Below are positions 1 through 5,446 of a stretch of DNA of 6,587 nt, piece after piece. The notes beneath the pieces are model-generated. The model worked only from the letters and a program-made list of their open reading frames with translations. It did not search any database and was not told where the DNA came from. The DNA is from an uncultured Angelakisella sp. GTDB taxonomy: Bacteria > Bacillota > Clostridia > Oscillospirales > Ruminococcaceae. Location: the NCBI GenBank assembly GCA_937914895.1, contig CALGIL010000407.1:1-6587 (forward strand), given 5' to 3'. How positions within the stretch are numbered: the stretch's first letter is position 1; each line of letters begins with the position of its first letter. The translations under genes and the position numbers were made by a program.

Positions 1-27
1 CCGGGTGCCCGGGCAAGGCACGGTGGG

Positions 28-69
28 CAATGGACAATTGATAATTGACAATGGAGAATGGACAAGGAT
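28..69. repeat. Heptanucleotide tandem repeat, six imperfect units
   Basis: Read in steps of seven from position 28, the units are CAATGGA, CAATTGA, TAATTGA, CAATGGA, GAATGGA and CAAGGAT. The period holds for six units with one to three substitutions each, giving a consensus close to CAATGGA. The second and third units also form a short palindrome (CAATT GAT AATTG at 35-47). Arrays of 7-bp repeats are a known class of intergenic repeat in several bacterial groups. No function can be assigned here, and the array is well upstream of the operon promoter. Confidence 0.75.
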
Positions 70-76
70 AGACTGA

Positions 77-98
77 CGCAAGGGCGGCCCGCCCTGCG
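77..98. repeat. GC-rich inverted repeat (hairpin)
   Basis: CGC (77-79) pairs with GCG (96-98) and AGGGCG (81-86) pairs with CGCCCT (90-95), giving nine base pairs with one bulged A at 80 and a GCC triloop at 87-89. There is no T-run on either side in either orientation, so it does not look like an intrinsic terminator. It follows the first heptad array closely and may belong to the same repeat-derived intergenic DNA. Confidence 0.55.
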
Positions 99-230
99 CA
101 CCGAAAGTACAAGCAGTCCCTCCTTATATGAGCACATGTATTTGCCCTTTGGGGGGGGTACTGTTTGCCGAAAGCAGAAAGTGGTTTCTTACTTTTCGCG
201 CGCTCTTCCTCTGCACAAAGTGGAGACTTC

Positions 231-287
231 TTAAAAATTTTGGTCCAGCTTTTTTAAAAGCTGGCAGGGAGTGGGGCGGAGCCCCGC
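231..287. repeat. Palindrome plus GC hairpin, probable dispersed intergenic element
   Basis: A run with AAAAATTTT (233-241) leads into a near-perfect palindrome at 245-264, with CCAGCTTTT against AAAAGCTGG around a TT centre. A second hairpin follows at 271-287: GTGGGGC against GCCCCGC, seven pairs including one G-T, with a GGA loop. This combination resembles intergenic elements repeated many times in Clostridia genomes, but that statement is from memory and cannot be tested here. The hairpins have no U-tract on the + strand, so a terminator reading is weak. Confidence 0.5.
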
Positions 288-302
288 GGTCTTGCCCTTT
301 TT

Positions 303-343
303 CTGCCCTCTGCCCTCTGCCTTCTCACTTCTGCCCTTTGCCC
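303..343. repeat. Pyrimidine-rich heptanucleotide tandem repeat
   Basis: Reading in sevens from 303 gives CTGCCCT, CTGCCCT, CTGCCTT, CTCACTT, CTGCCCT and TTGCCC (last unit incomplete). The consensus is CTGCCCT. It has the same period as the array at 28-69 but an unrelated sequence, and almost all purines are on the other strand. It ends immediately before the A/T-rich stretch upstream of the operon promoter. The related fragment CTTGCCCTTTTT at 291-302 may be a degenerate extension. Confidence 0.8.
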
Positions 344-345
344 GC

Positions 346-401
346 ATAAAATCTACAAAAAGGACTTGCAATCCGCCAAAATGTATGGTATGCTACGTAA
401 G
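346..401 (+). promoter_or_regulatory. Predicted promoter of the S10 operon
   Basis: The -35 element TTGCAA lies at 366-371 and the -10 element TATGCT at 389-394, separated by exactly 17 nt. TG at 386-387 makes an extended -10 (TGGTATGCT). An A/T-rich stretch at 346-361 sits where an UP element would be expected. Transcription should start near 401. The layout fits a housekeeping sigma-A promoter of the strong type used for ribosomal genes. No other promoter of similar quality was found between here and rpsJ, so it probably drives the whole operon. Confidence 0.75.
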
Positions 402-445
402 CGTGACTGCGACATGATATGCGTTGATGCGGGAGGTGGCCGTCA

Positions 446-571
446 ATGGGCCTGGCGACAGGGCCGGAAGACGGGGAATTTCCGCGGAGTATGTCCGATT
501 TGAAACCGGGCGGCTTGCAAACTGTAAGGCAGTGTAAAACGAGCGGGGTTTTTCCGTTCCTGCACACCTGA
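446..571 (+). CDS. Candidate 41-codon leader ORF upstream of rpsJ
   Basis: An ATG at 446 is preceded by GGAGGTG (432-438), seven consecutive matches to the anti-Shine-Dalgarno sequence, at a 7-nt spacing. The frame runs 41 codons to TGA at 569-571. The peptide starts [12 protein letters not shown] and ends [11 protein letters not shown]. It has no signal peptide, membrane segment or recognised domain, and no run of identical codons of the sort seen in amino-acid attenuators. The stop codon is four bases before the leader terminator hairpin, so a ribosome finishing this ORF would cover part of its 5' arm. The start codon lies inside the 440-474 stem-loop. It is not in frame with rpsJ. It could equally be a chance frame across structured RNA; translation is not proven. 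Confidence 0.4.
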   Translation: MGLATGPEDGEFPRSMSDLKPGGLQTVRQCKTSGVFPFLHT

Positions 572-575
572 GTAC

Positions 576-620
576 CCGGATAAACGGCGCCTTTTTGACG
601 TCTGTTTTCCGGTTTTTCTT
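576..620 (+). terminator. Intrinsic terminator inside the S10 operon leader
   Basis: CCGGA (576-580) pairs with TCCGG (608-612), AAACGG (582-587) with CTGTTT (602-607, one G-U), and CG (588-589) with CG (599-600). That is 13 base pairs with single-base bulges at 581 and 601 and a 9-nt loop. TTTTTCTT follows directly at 613-620. This is the standard form of a Rho-independent terminator on the + strand, about 175 nt after the predicted start and about 100 nt before rpsJ. As no other good promoter is seen before rpsJ, it is best read as an attenuator; a separate small RNA ending here is the alternative. Confidence 0.7.
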
Positions 621-716
621 ATGGAAAGTGACGGAACACCCGGCGGTGTTGACACAGCAGTTCAGTACGACCGTCGCCGAAAATCAGTCATAAAAGCTTT
701 AGGAGGCGATGTAAAC

Positions 717-1028
717 GTGGCAGTCAAGGAAAAAATCAGAATCAGGCTGAAGGGGTACGATCATCAGTTGGTGGACGCGTCCGCCGAAAAGATTGTGGAG
801 ACCGCAAGGCGCACCGGCGCCCGGGTTTCCGGCCCCATTCCTCTCCCCACCGAGAAGGAGATCGTAACCGTCCTGCGTGCGGTGCACAAGTATAAGGACA
901 GTCGCGAACAGTTTGAGATGCGCACCCACAAGCGGCTCATTGACATCCTGCGGCCCTCCAACAAAACGGTGGAGGCCCTGCGCGGGCTGGAGCTGCCCGC
1001 CGGCGTCGAAATCGAAATCCAGCTGTAA
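717..1028 (+). CDS. rpsJ: 30S ribosomal protein S10 (NusE)
   Basis: The 103-residue product is a full-length S10, a 30S head protein that also acts as NusE in transcription antitermination with NusB. The family's features are visible: [15 protein letters not shown] near residues 6-20, [11 protein letters not shown] at 39-49, the [10 protein letters not shown] segment at 68-77 and the C-terminal [11 protein letters not shown]. The GTG at 717 is preferred as the start because AGGAGG lies at 701-706 and the product then matches the family length. An in-frame ATG at 621 would add 32 unrelated residues with no ribosome binding site. An ATG-TAA pair (709-714) lies between the Shine-Dalgarno sequence and the GTG. 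As first gene of the operon it sits directly downstream of the long leader. Confidence 0.98.
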   Translation: MAVKEKIRIRLKGYDHQLVDASAEKIVETARRTGARVSGPIPLPTEKEIVTVLRAVHKYKDSREQFEMRTHKRLIDILRPSNKTVEALRGLELPAGVEIEIQL

Positions 1029-1082
1029 AAGCCTGCGTCAGCGCAGATCCGGGATTTCTTAAAAGGCATCGGCAAAGGTCAC

Positions 1083-1109
1083 GTTGGCTCCCCTTGCTAA
1101 AGAGCCAAC
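1083..1109 (+). promoter_or_regulatory. Intergenic RNA hairpin between rpsJ and rplC
   Basis: GTTGGCTC (1083-1090) pairs perfectly with GAGCCAAC (1102-1109) around an 11-nt loop, giving eight base pairs. A smaller hairpin, CTGCG/CGCAG with a four-base loop, lies at 1033-1046 just after the rpsJ stop. No U-run follows either one, so termination is unlikely. The rplC ribosome binding site begins 11 nt after the larger stem. A role in RNA processing, stability or translational control of rplC is possible but not shown. Confidence 0.5.
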
Positions 1110-1136
1110 CAATAACCGATAGGAGGAAACTACGAA

Positions 1137-1772
1137 ATGGAAAAATGCATCATCGGCAAAAAAGTTGGCATGACCCAGCTGTTTGACGAAAAAGGCACCG
1201 TCATTCCCGTCACCGTGGTCGAAGCGGGCCCCTGCGTTGTCGTCCAGAAAAAGACGGCCGAAAACGACGGCTACGAAGCCGTGCAGCTCGGCTTTGGCAG
1301 CGTCAGCGAAAAGCGCCTGACAAAGCCCCAGAAGGGCCACTTTGCCAAGGCCGACGTCGCCCCCAAAAAGAACCTGCGGGAATTCCGCCTGGGTGACATC
1401 GCCCCCCTTAGCGTCGGCGACATCATCAAGGCCGACACCTTTGCCTCGGGCGACCGGGTAGACGTCTGCGGCACCTCCAAGGGCAAGGGCTACGCGGGCA
1501 CCATCAAGCGCTATAACTTCCACTCCCTCAAAGACACCCACGGCACCGGGCCTGTCCACCGTCACGTGGGCTCCCTGGGCGCCTGCTCCACCCCCTCCCG
1601 GGTGATGAAGGGCAAAAAGCTCCCCGGCCACATGGGCGTCGAGCGAGTGACCGTACAAAACCTTGACGTGGTCAAGGTGGACGCCGAAAACAACCTCATC
1701 GCGCTGAGGGGTGCGATTCCCGGCCCCAAGGGCGGAATCGTCTACATCACCGACAGCGTGAAAAAGGCGTAA
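1137..1772 (+). CDS. rplC: 50S ribosomal protein L3
   Basis: The 211-residue protein is full-length bacterial L3, an early-assembling 50S protein whose long extension reaches towards the peptidyl-transferase centre. The N-terminal signature [16 protein letters not shown] spans residues 5-20. [14 protein letters not shown] (112-125) opens the central extension, with [16 protein letters not shown] at 134-149, and [14 protein letters not shown] at 154-167 is the classic L3 motif. [12 protein letters not shown] (171-182) closes the second barrel half. The form [10 protein letters not shown] differs from the THGSKFHR type of Bacillus and fits an Oscillospiraceae-like origin, from memory. AGGAGG lies at 1121-1126, 10 nt before the ATG. 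The 108-nt gap before the gene is the longest in the operon. Confidence 0.98.
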   Translation: MEKCIIGKKVGMTQLFDEKGTVIPVTVVEAGPCVVVQKKTAENDGYEAVQLGFGSVSEKRLTKPQKGHFAKADVAPKKNLREFRLGDIAPLSVGDIIKADTFASGDRVDVCGTSKGKGYAGTIKRYNFHSLKDTHGTGPVHRHVGSLGACSTPSRVMKGKKLPGHMGVERVTVQNLDVVKVDAENNLIALRGAIPGPKGGIVYITDSVKKA

Positions 1773-1790
1773 GGAAGGAGGAACGAGACA

Positions 1791-2417
1791 ATGCCTAAAG
1801 TAACTGTGTTTGATATGACCGGTAAAAACGTAGGGGAACGGACTCTTTCCGAATCCGTCTTTGGCGTCACCCCCAACGGGGATGTGCTGCACGCGGTGGT
1901 CAAAAACTACCTGGCCAACCAGCGCCAGGGCACCCAGTCCACCCTGACCCGCACCGAGGTCCGGGGCGGCGGCCGCAAGCCCTGGAGGCAGAAGGGCACC
2001 GGCCGTGCCCGCCAGGGCAGCACCCGCAGCCCCCAGTGGACCCACGGCGGCGTGGCCCTGGGCCCCAAGCCCAGAAGCTACCGCTACGCCCTGAATAAAA
2101 AGACCCGCATGCTGGCCCTGCGGTCCGCCCTGTCCGCCAAGGTCCAAAGCGGCGACCTCATCGTCATTGACGACATCAAGGTGGAGGAGTACAGGACCAA
2201 AACCATGGTGCGGTTTTTGGGCGCGGTGGACGCGGGCAAAAAGCCCATGATCCTCACCGCCGACGCCGACCGGATGCTGGTCCGGTCCGCCGGCAACATC
2301 CCCGGGGTGACCACCGCGGTGGTGGGCTCCCTGAACACCTATGATATTCTGAACGCCGGCAAGCTGGTGATTTCCGCCGCGGCGGTGGATAAGCTGGAGG
2401 AGGTGTATGCAAAATGA
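1791..2417 (+). CDS. rplD: 50S ribosomal protein L4
   Basis: The 208-residue product is full-length L4, which binds 23S rRNA domain I and lines the nascent peptide exit tunnel. The extended loop is intact: [20 protein letters not shown] (residues 54-73), followed by [14 protein letters not shown] (74-87). The KGTG segment at 68-71 is the tunnel tip where macrolide-resistance changes are known in other bacteria, and here it has the wild-type form. In E. coli L4 is also the autogenous repressor of the S10 operon, which makes it the first candidate regulator for the leader seen here, although its binding site cannot be recognised. AGGAGG (1776-1781) precedes the ATG by 9 nt. The 3' end overlaps rplW. 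Confidence 0.98.
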   Translation: MPKVTVFDMTGKNVGERTLSESVFGVTPNGDVLHAVVKNYLANQRQGTQSTLTRTEVRGGGRKPWRQKGTGRARQGSTRSPQWTHGGVALGPKPRSYRYALNKKTRMLALRSALSAKVQSGDLIVIDDIKVEEYRTKTMVRFLGAVDAGKKPMILTADADRMLVRSAGNIPGVTTAVVGSLNTYDILNAGKLVISAAAVDKLEEVYAK

Positions 2418-2707
2418 AAACTCCGCAGGACATTATTCTGGCCCCCGTCATCACCGAAAATTCCATGGAGGGTCTGGCCATAAAGAAGTACACCTTCAAG
2501 GTGGCCCGGGACGCAAACAAAATTGAGATTGGCAAAGCGGTGGAGTCCCTTTTTGGCGTCAAGGTCAAAGCGGTCAACACCATGAACTGCAAGGGCACCC
2601 TGAAAAGGATGGGCAAATACCAGGGCTACACCCCCGCCTTTAAAAAGGCCATTGTCACCCTGACCGCCGATTCCAAGGGCATCGAGTTCTTCGAGAGCAT
2701 GATGTGA
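2414..2707 (+). CDS. rplW: 50S ribosomal protein L23
   Basis: The 97-residue protein matches L23, a 50S protein at the tunnel exit that serves as docking site for trigger factor and the signal recognition particle. The family pattern is clear: [12 protein letters not shown] (residues 6-17), the [20 protein letters not shown] core starting at 24, [12 protein letters not shown] (46-57), and [13 protein letters not shown] (71-83). The start is fixed by the ATGA overlap with the rplD stop and by a long Shine-Dalgarno match, GGAGGAGGTG (2396-2405), inside the last codons of rplD. This arrangement implies translational coupling of L23 to L4. Confidence 0.98.
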   Translation: MKTPQDIILAPVITENSMEGLAIKKYTFKVARDANKIEIGKAVESLFGVKVKAVNTMNCKGTLKRMGKYQGYTPAFKKAIVTLTADSKGIEFFESMM

Positions 2708-2729
2708 CGCCCTGTTTGCGATAAGACGC

Positions 2730-2791
2730 GCGGGACAAAACGGGCCCGCAGGTATGGAGACCTCCCATCTCCGCTAATTCCAACAAGGAGA
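2730..2791 (+). promoter_or_regulatory. Intergenic RNA structure before rplB, possible Shine-Dalgarno switch
   Basis: The 95-nt rplW-rplB gap contains GCGGG (2730-2734) pairing with CCCGC (2745-2749), and GGAGA (2756-2760) pairing with TCTCC (2768-2772). The same TCTCC can instead pair with GGAGA at 2787-2791, which is the rplB Shine-Dalgarno sequence. The two pairings are mutually exclusive. The stems are only five base pairs, so this is suggestive rather than firm. No terminator U-run is present. Confidence 0.35.
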
Positions 2792-2802
2792 GTGAAACCG
2801 CA

Positions 2803-3636
2803 ATGGCCATCAAGAAATACAAGCCGACCACACCCGGCCGGCGGGGCATGACGGTAACGGATTATTCCCAGCTGTCCAAAGTTGCCCCCGAAAAAAGCCT
2901 TCTTGAGCCCCTGAAGAAGCACGCCGGCCGCAACAATACCGGGCGCATCACCGTCCGGCACCACGGCGGCGGCAACCGGCAGAAGTACCGCGTCATCGAC
3001 TTTAAGCGCAACAAGCCGGACATGCCCGCACAGGTGCTTACCCTGGAGTATGACCCCAACCGCACCGCCCACATCGCCCTGGTCCAGTACGAGGACGGCG
3101 AAAAACGGTATATCATTGCCCCCGCGGGCCTGAAGGTGGGCGACACCATCGTCTCCGGCGCCGAGGCCGACATCAAGACCGGCAACGCCCTGCCCCTGAG
3201 CGCCATCCCCACCGGCACCTTTATCCACAACGTGGAGATGTACCCCGGCAAGGGCGCCCAGCTGGCCAGGGCCGGCGGCGTCCAGGCGCAGCTGATGGCA
3301 AAGGAGGGCGGCTACGCCCTTATCCGCCTGCCTTCGGGCGAGCTGCGCAACGTCCCCCAGAACTGCATGGCCACCATTGGCCAGGTGGGCAACGTGGACC
3401 ACGAAAACGTCAACCTGGGCAAGGCCGGGCGCACCCGCCATCTGGGCATCCGCCCCACGGTCCGCGGCTCGGTGATGAACCCTGTGGACCACCCCCACGG
3501 CGGCGGCGAGGGCAAGAGCCCCATCGGCCACCCCGGGCCCATGACCCCCTGGGGCAAGCCCGCACTGGGGTACAAGACCCGCAAAAAGCACAAGGCGTCC
3601 AACAAGTTTATTGTCCGGCGCCGTGGTGAGAAGTAA
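2803..3636 (+). CDS. rplB: 50S ribosomal protein L2
   Basis: The 277-residue protein is full-length L2, needed for subunit association and peptidyl-transferase activity. Visible signatures are [15 protein letters not shown] near the N-terminus, [19 protein letters not shown] (residues 42-60), the OB/SH3-like RNA-binding core with [14 protein letters not shown], and the C-terminal [17 protein letters not shown] starting at residue 226. That motif contains the histidine region equivalent to E. coli His229. The tail [20 protein letters not shown] is of the Firmicutes/Clostridia type. The Shine-Dalgarno AAGGAG (2785-2790) is 12 nt from the ATG, longer than its neighbours' spacing, and may be involved in local RNA pairing. 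Confidence 0.99.
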   Translation: MAIKKYKPTTPGRRGMTVTDYSQLSKVAPEKSLLEPLKKHAGRNNTGRITVRHHGGGNRQKYRVIDFKRNKPDMPAQVLTLEYDPNRTAHIALVQYEDGEKRYIIAPAGLKVGDTIVSGAEADIKTGNALPLSAIPTGTFIHNVEMYPGKGAQLARAGGVQAQLMAKEGGYALIRLPSGELRNVPQNCMATIGQVGNVDHENVNLGKAGRTRHLGIRPTVRGSVMNPVDHPHGGGEGKSPIGHPGPMTPWGKPALGYKTRKKHKASNKFIVRRRGEK

Positions 3637-3654
3637 GGGAAAGGAGGCTTTCAA

Positions 3655-3933
3655 ATGGGCAGAAGTGTCAAAAAGGGACCCTATATTCAACCGAAGCTGC
3701 TGGAAAGAGTCCAGGAGATGAACGAGAGCGGCAAGAAGACCGTGCTGCGCACCTGGAGCCGGGCCTCTACGATTTATCCCGACTTCGTGGGCCACACCTT
3801 TGCGGTGCACGACGGGCGCAAGCACGTGCCGGTGTACATCACCGAGGACATGGTCGGCCATAAACTGGGCGAGTTTGCTCCCACCCGCACCTTTAGGGGT
3901 CACGCCGGGAACAAAAAGTCCGGCGCAAGATAA
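3655..3933 (+). CDS. rpsS: 30S ribosomal protein S19
   Basis: The 92-residue product has the exact usual length of S19, a 30S head protein that complexes with S13 and contacts the 50S bridge and the A-site tRNA region. The N-terminal [10 protein letters not shown], the central [20 protein letters not shown] (residues 33-52), [20 protein letters not shown] (57-76) and TRTFRGHAG (77-85) are all family hallmarks. AAGGAGG (3641-3647) precedes the ATG by 7 nt, and the gene starts 18 nt after the rplB stop. Nothing departs from the norm. Confidence 0.99.
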   Translation: MGRSVKKGPYIQPKLLERVQEMNESGKKTVLRTWSRASTIYPDFVGHTFAVHDGRKHVPVYITEDMVGHKLGEFAPTRTFRGHAGNKKSGAR

Positions 3934-3957
3934 CTGGACCGAAAGGAGGAAACATTC

Positions 3958-4299
3958 ATGGAATCAAGGGCTATCCTCAGACATGCCCGCATCGCTCCCC
4001 GCAAGGTCCAGATCGTGCTTGACCTCATCCGCAATAAGCCGGTGGACGAAGCGGCGGCGATTCTTAAATACACCCCCAAGGCCGCCTGCGAGCCTGTGGG
4101 CAAGCTGCTGGCCTCCGCCGTGGCCAACGGCGTCAACGATCCCGCAAAGATGATGGACAAAAACAATATGTACGTCGCGGAGTGTTTTGTCAGCCCCGGT
4201 CCGACGCTCAAGCGCATCATGCCCCGGGCCAGAGGTTCGGCCAACCGCATTCTTAAGCGGACCTCGCACGTGACCCTGGTACTGAAGGAAAAGGAATAA
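3958..4299 (+). CDS. rplV: 50S ribosomal protein L22
   Basis: The 113-residue protein is full-length L22, which binds all six 23S rRNA domains and sends a beta-hairpin into the exit tunnel next to L4. The N-terminal ARIAPRKVQIVLDLIRNKPV segment (residues 10-29) is typical. The hairpin runs through GPTLKRIMPRARGSANRILK (81-100) and ends in RTSHVTLVL. No deletion or insertion of the type linked to macrolide resistance is visible in the loop. AAGGAGG (3943-3949) lies 8 nt before the ATG, and the gap after rpsS is 24 nt. Confidence 0.98.
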   Translation: MESRAILRHARIAPRKVQIVLDLIRNKPVDEAAAILKYTPKAACEPVGKLLASAVANGVNDPAKMMDKNNMYVAECFVSPGPTLKRIMPRARGSANRILKRTSHVTLVLKEKE

Positions 4300-4319
4300 G
4301 CCGAAGGAGGAGGTAAACG

Positions 4320-5018
4320 ATGGGACAAAAAGTAAATCCCCACGGACTGCGTGTGGGGGTCATCAAGGACTGGGATTCCCGCTGGTTTGCTCGCGATGAT
4401 GCCTTCGGCGACATTTTGGTCGAAGACTACAATCTGCGGAAGTTCCTGAAGAAAAAGCTGTACGACGCCGGCGTGCCCAAAATCGAAATCGAGCGCACTC
4501 CCCAGGCCGTGCGGATTCATATCCACTGCGCCCGCCCCGGCATCATTATCGGCAAGGGCGGCACCGAGATTGAGAAGCTGCGCAAGACCTGCGAGGATAT
4601 GATCAACGAGGGCAAGGAGACCCGCGTCCCCGTCCATGTCAACGTGGTAGAGGTGCGTTCCCCCGACAAAAACGCCCAGCTGGTGGCCGAAAACATTGCC
4701 GCCCAGCTGGAAAACCGCGTCTCCTTCCGCCGGGCCATGAAGCAGGCCATCGGCCGCGCCATGAAGCCCATGGGCCGCGAGGTGGGTGCCAAGGGCATCA
4801 AGACCCAGGTTTCCGGACGCCTTGGCGGCGCCGAGATTGCCCGGACCGAACATTATCACGAGGGGACCATCCCCCTGCAGACCCTGCGCGCCGACATCGA
4901 CTATGGCTTTGCCGAGGCCGCCACCCAGTATGGCCGTATCGGCGTCAAGGTATGGATTTATGCCGGCGAGGTGCTGCAGGAGAGAAAACCCGCCAAAAGG
5001 GAAGGAGGCGGCAGGTAA
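4320..5018 (+). CDS. rpsC: 30S ribosomal protein S3
   Basis: The 232-residue protein is S3, at the mRNA entry tunnel of the 30S subunit, where it contributes to mRNA unwinding with S4 and S5. [20 protein letters not shown] opens the protein. The type II KH domain contains IIIGKGG at residues 75-81. The segment [14 protein letters not shown] (131-144) carries the basic residues facing the mRNA, and the C-terminal domain shows [13 protein letters not shown] (165-177). The extended Shine-Dalgarno AAGGAGGAGGT (4304-4314) precedes the ATG by 5 nt. The TAA stop shares its last base with the rplP start codon. Confidence 0.99.
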   Translation: MGQKVNPHGLRVGVIKDWDSRWFARDDAFGDILVEDYNLRKFLKKKLYDAGVPKIEIERTPQAVRIHIHCARPGIIIGKGGTEIEKLRKTCEDMINEGKETRVPVHVNVVEVRSPDKNAQLVAENIAAQLENRVSFRRAMKQAIGRAMKPMGREVGAKGIKTQVSGRLGGAEIARTEHYHEGTIPLQTLRADIDYGFAEAATQYGRIGVKVWIYAGEVLQERKPAKREGGGR

Positions 5019-5446
5019 TGCTTCTGCCCAAGAGAGTAAAATACCGCCGCGTGCATCGCGGCCGCATGAAAGGCAAGGCCACCCGCGGCAATACCGTCAC
5101 CTACGGCGAGTACGGCCTGCAGGCCCTGGAGCCGGCCTGGATCAGCTCCAACCAAATCGAGGCCGCCCGTATTGCCATGACCCGCTATATCAAGCGCGGC
5201 GGGCAGGTCTGGATTAAGATCTTCCCCGACAAGCCCATTACCGAAAAGCCCGCCGAGACCCGCATGGGCTCCGGTAAAGGCAGCCCGGAGTACTGGGTGG
5301 CGGTGGTCAAGCCCGGCCGGGTGCTGTTTGAAATCGGCGGCGTGGATGAAGAACAGGCCAAGGAGGCCATGCGTCTGGCCGCCCACAAGCTGCCCATTAA
5401 ATGCAAATTTATCAGAAAAGAAGAGAAGGGGAGTGAAGCGGTATGA
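5018..5446 (+). CDS. rplP: 50S ribosomal protein L16
   Basis: The 142-residue product is L16, which organises the 50S A-site region near helix 38. It starts with [20 protein letters not shown], the expected N-terminus. The start is ATG at 5018, overlapping the rpsC stop by one base (TAATG), with AAGGAGG at 5002-5008. A longer frame begins upstream at 4952 but would add 22 residues read out of frame through rpsC, and is rejected. [20 protein letters not shown] (residues 77-96) is the conserved A-site loop; R82 matches the E. coli arginine (R81) that is hydroxylated there. Its 3' end overlaps rpmC by ATGA, so rpsC, rplP and rpmC appear translationally coupled. Confidence 0.98.
   Translation: MLLPKRVKYRRVHRGRMKGKATRGNTVTYGEYGLQALEPAWISSNQIEAARIAMTRYIKRGGQVWIKIFPDKPITEKPAETRMGSGKGSPEYWVAVVKPGRVLFEIGGVDEEQAKEAMRLAAHKLPIKCKFIRKEEKGSEAV

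Larger units (their letters stand above)
1..345. other. Non-coding, repeat-bearing region upstream of the S10 operon promoter
   Basis: No reading frame in this stretch has a ribosome binding site, plausible protein composition or a recognisable family, so I regard it as non-coding. It holds two 7-bp tandem arrays, a GC-rich hairpin, a palindrome/hairpin block, an eight-G run at 151-158 and, at the very left edge, a small inverted repeat (CCGGG at 1-5 with CCCGG at 8-12). The edge repeat could be the tail of a hairpin belonging to something outside the window. The rest has no structure I can interpret. Confidence 0.75.
401..716 (+). promoter_or_regulatory. Long structured 5' leader of the S10 operon, candidate attenuator
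   Basis: The leader is about 316 nt from the predicted start to the rpsJ GTG. Visible stems are: 440-444 with 470-474, enclosing GGCCTG/CAGGGCC closed by a GCGA (GNRA-type) tetraloop; 530-535 with 564-570 (one bulge), enclosing GAGCGG (541-546) with CCGTTC (554-559); the terminator at 576-612; and AACACC (635-640) with GGTGTT (645-650) around CGGC. It also contains a 41-codon ORF. In Gammaproteobacteria, L4 represses the S10 operon through leader attenuation. Whether L4 acts here is unknown, because I cannot recognise a known leader motif. A control role is inferred from promoter, terminator and structured RNA lying in series. Confidence 0.6.

Noticed and set aside
151..158. Eight-G run as a possible phase-variation tract
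   Set aside because: It is neither within a coding sequence nor between promoter elements of a recognisable gene, so there is no plausible target for on/off switching; a sequencing or assembly length error is also possible.
273..302. Hairpin at 271-287 plus TTTTT at 298-302 as an intrinsic terminator
   Set aside because: The T-run is about ten bases away from the stem rather than directly after it, and no upstream gene is visible for it to terminate.
128..349. 73-codon frame in the upstream region
   Set aside because: It runs through the eight-G tract, the palindrome and the CTGCCCT repeat, has no Shine-Dalgarno sequence, and its translation reflects the repeats.
649..654. Perfect -35 hexamer TTGACA downstream of the leader terminator
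   Set aside because: At spacings of 16 to 18 nt the following bases (around 671-678) are GC-rich with no resemblance to a -10, and CATAAA at 689-694 is too far away and would place the start in the Shine-Dalgarno sequence. The TTGAC bases also lie partly in the 635-650 hairpin.
621..716. In-frame N-terminal extension of S10 from an ATG at 621
   Set aside because: There is no ribosome binding site before it (the preceding bases are the terminator U-run), the added residues do not match S10, and the GTG at 717 with AGGAGG gives the normal family length.
1059..2147. Long open frame on the - strand opposite rplC and rplD
   Set aside because: It is a low-complexity Gly/Ala/Val/His-rich translation produced by the codon bias of the genes on the + strand; the same effect produces the frames at 2626-3903 and 3900-4859. 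None has a ribosome binding site of note or a recognisable protein.
4952..5017. Extended start for L16
   Set aside because: The extra 22 residues are rpsC sequence read in another frame; the ATG at 5018 has a good Shine-Dalgarno sequence and gives the standard N-terminus [10 protein letters not shown].
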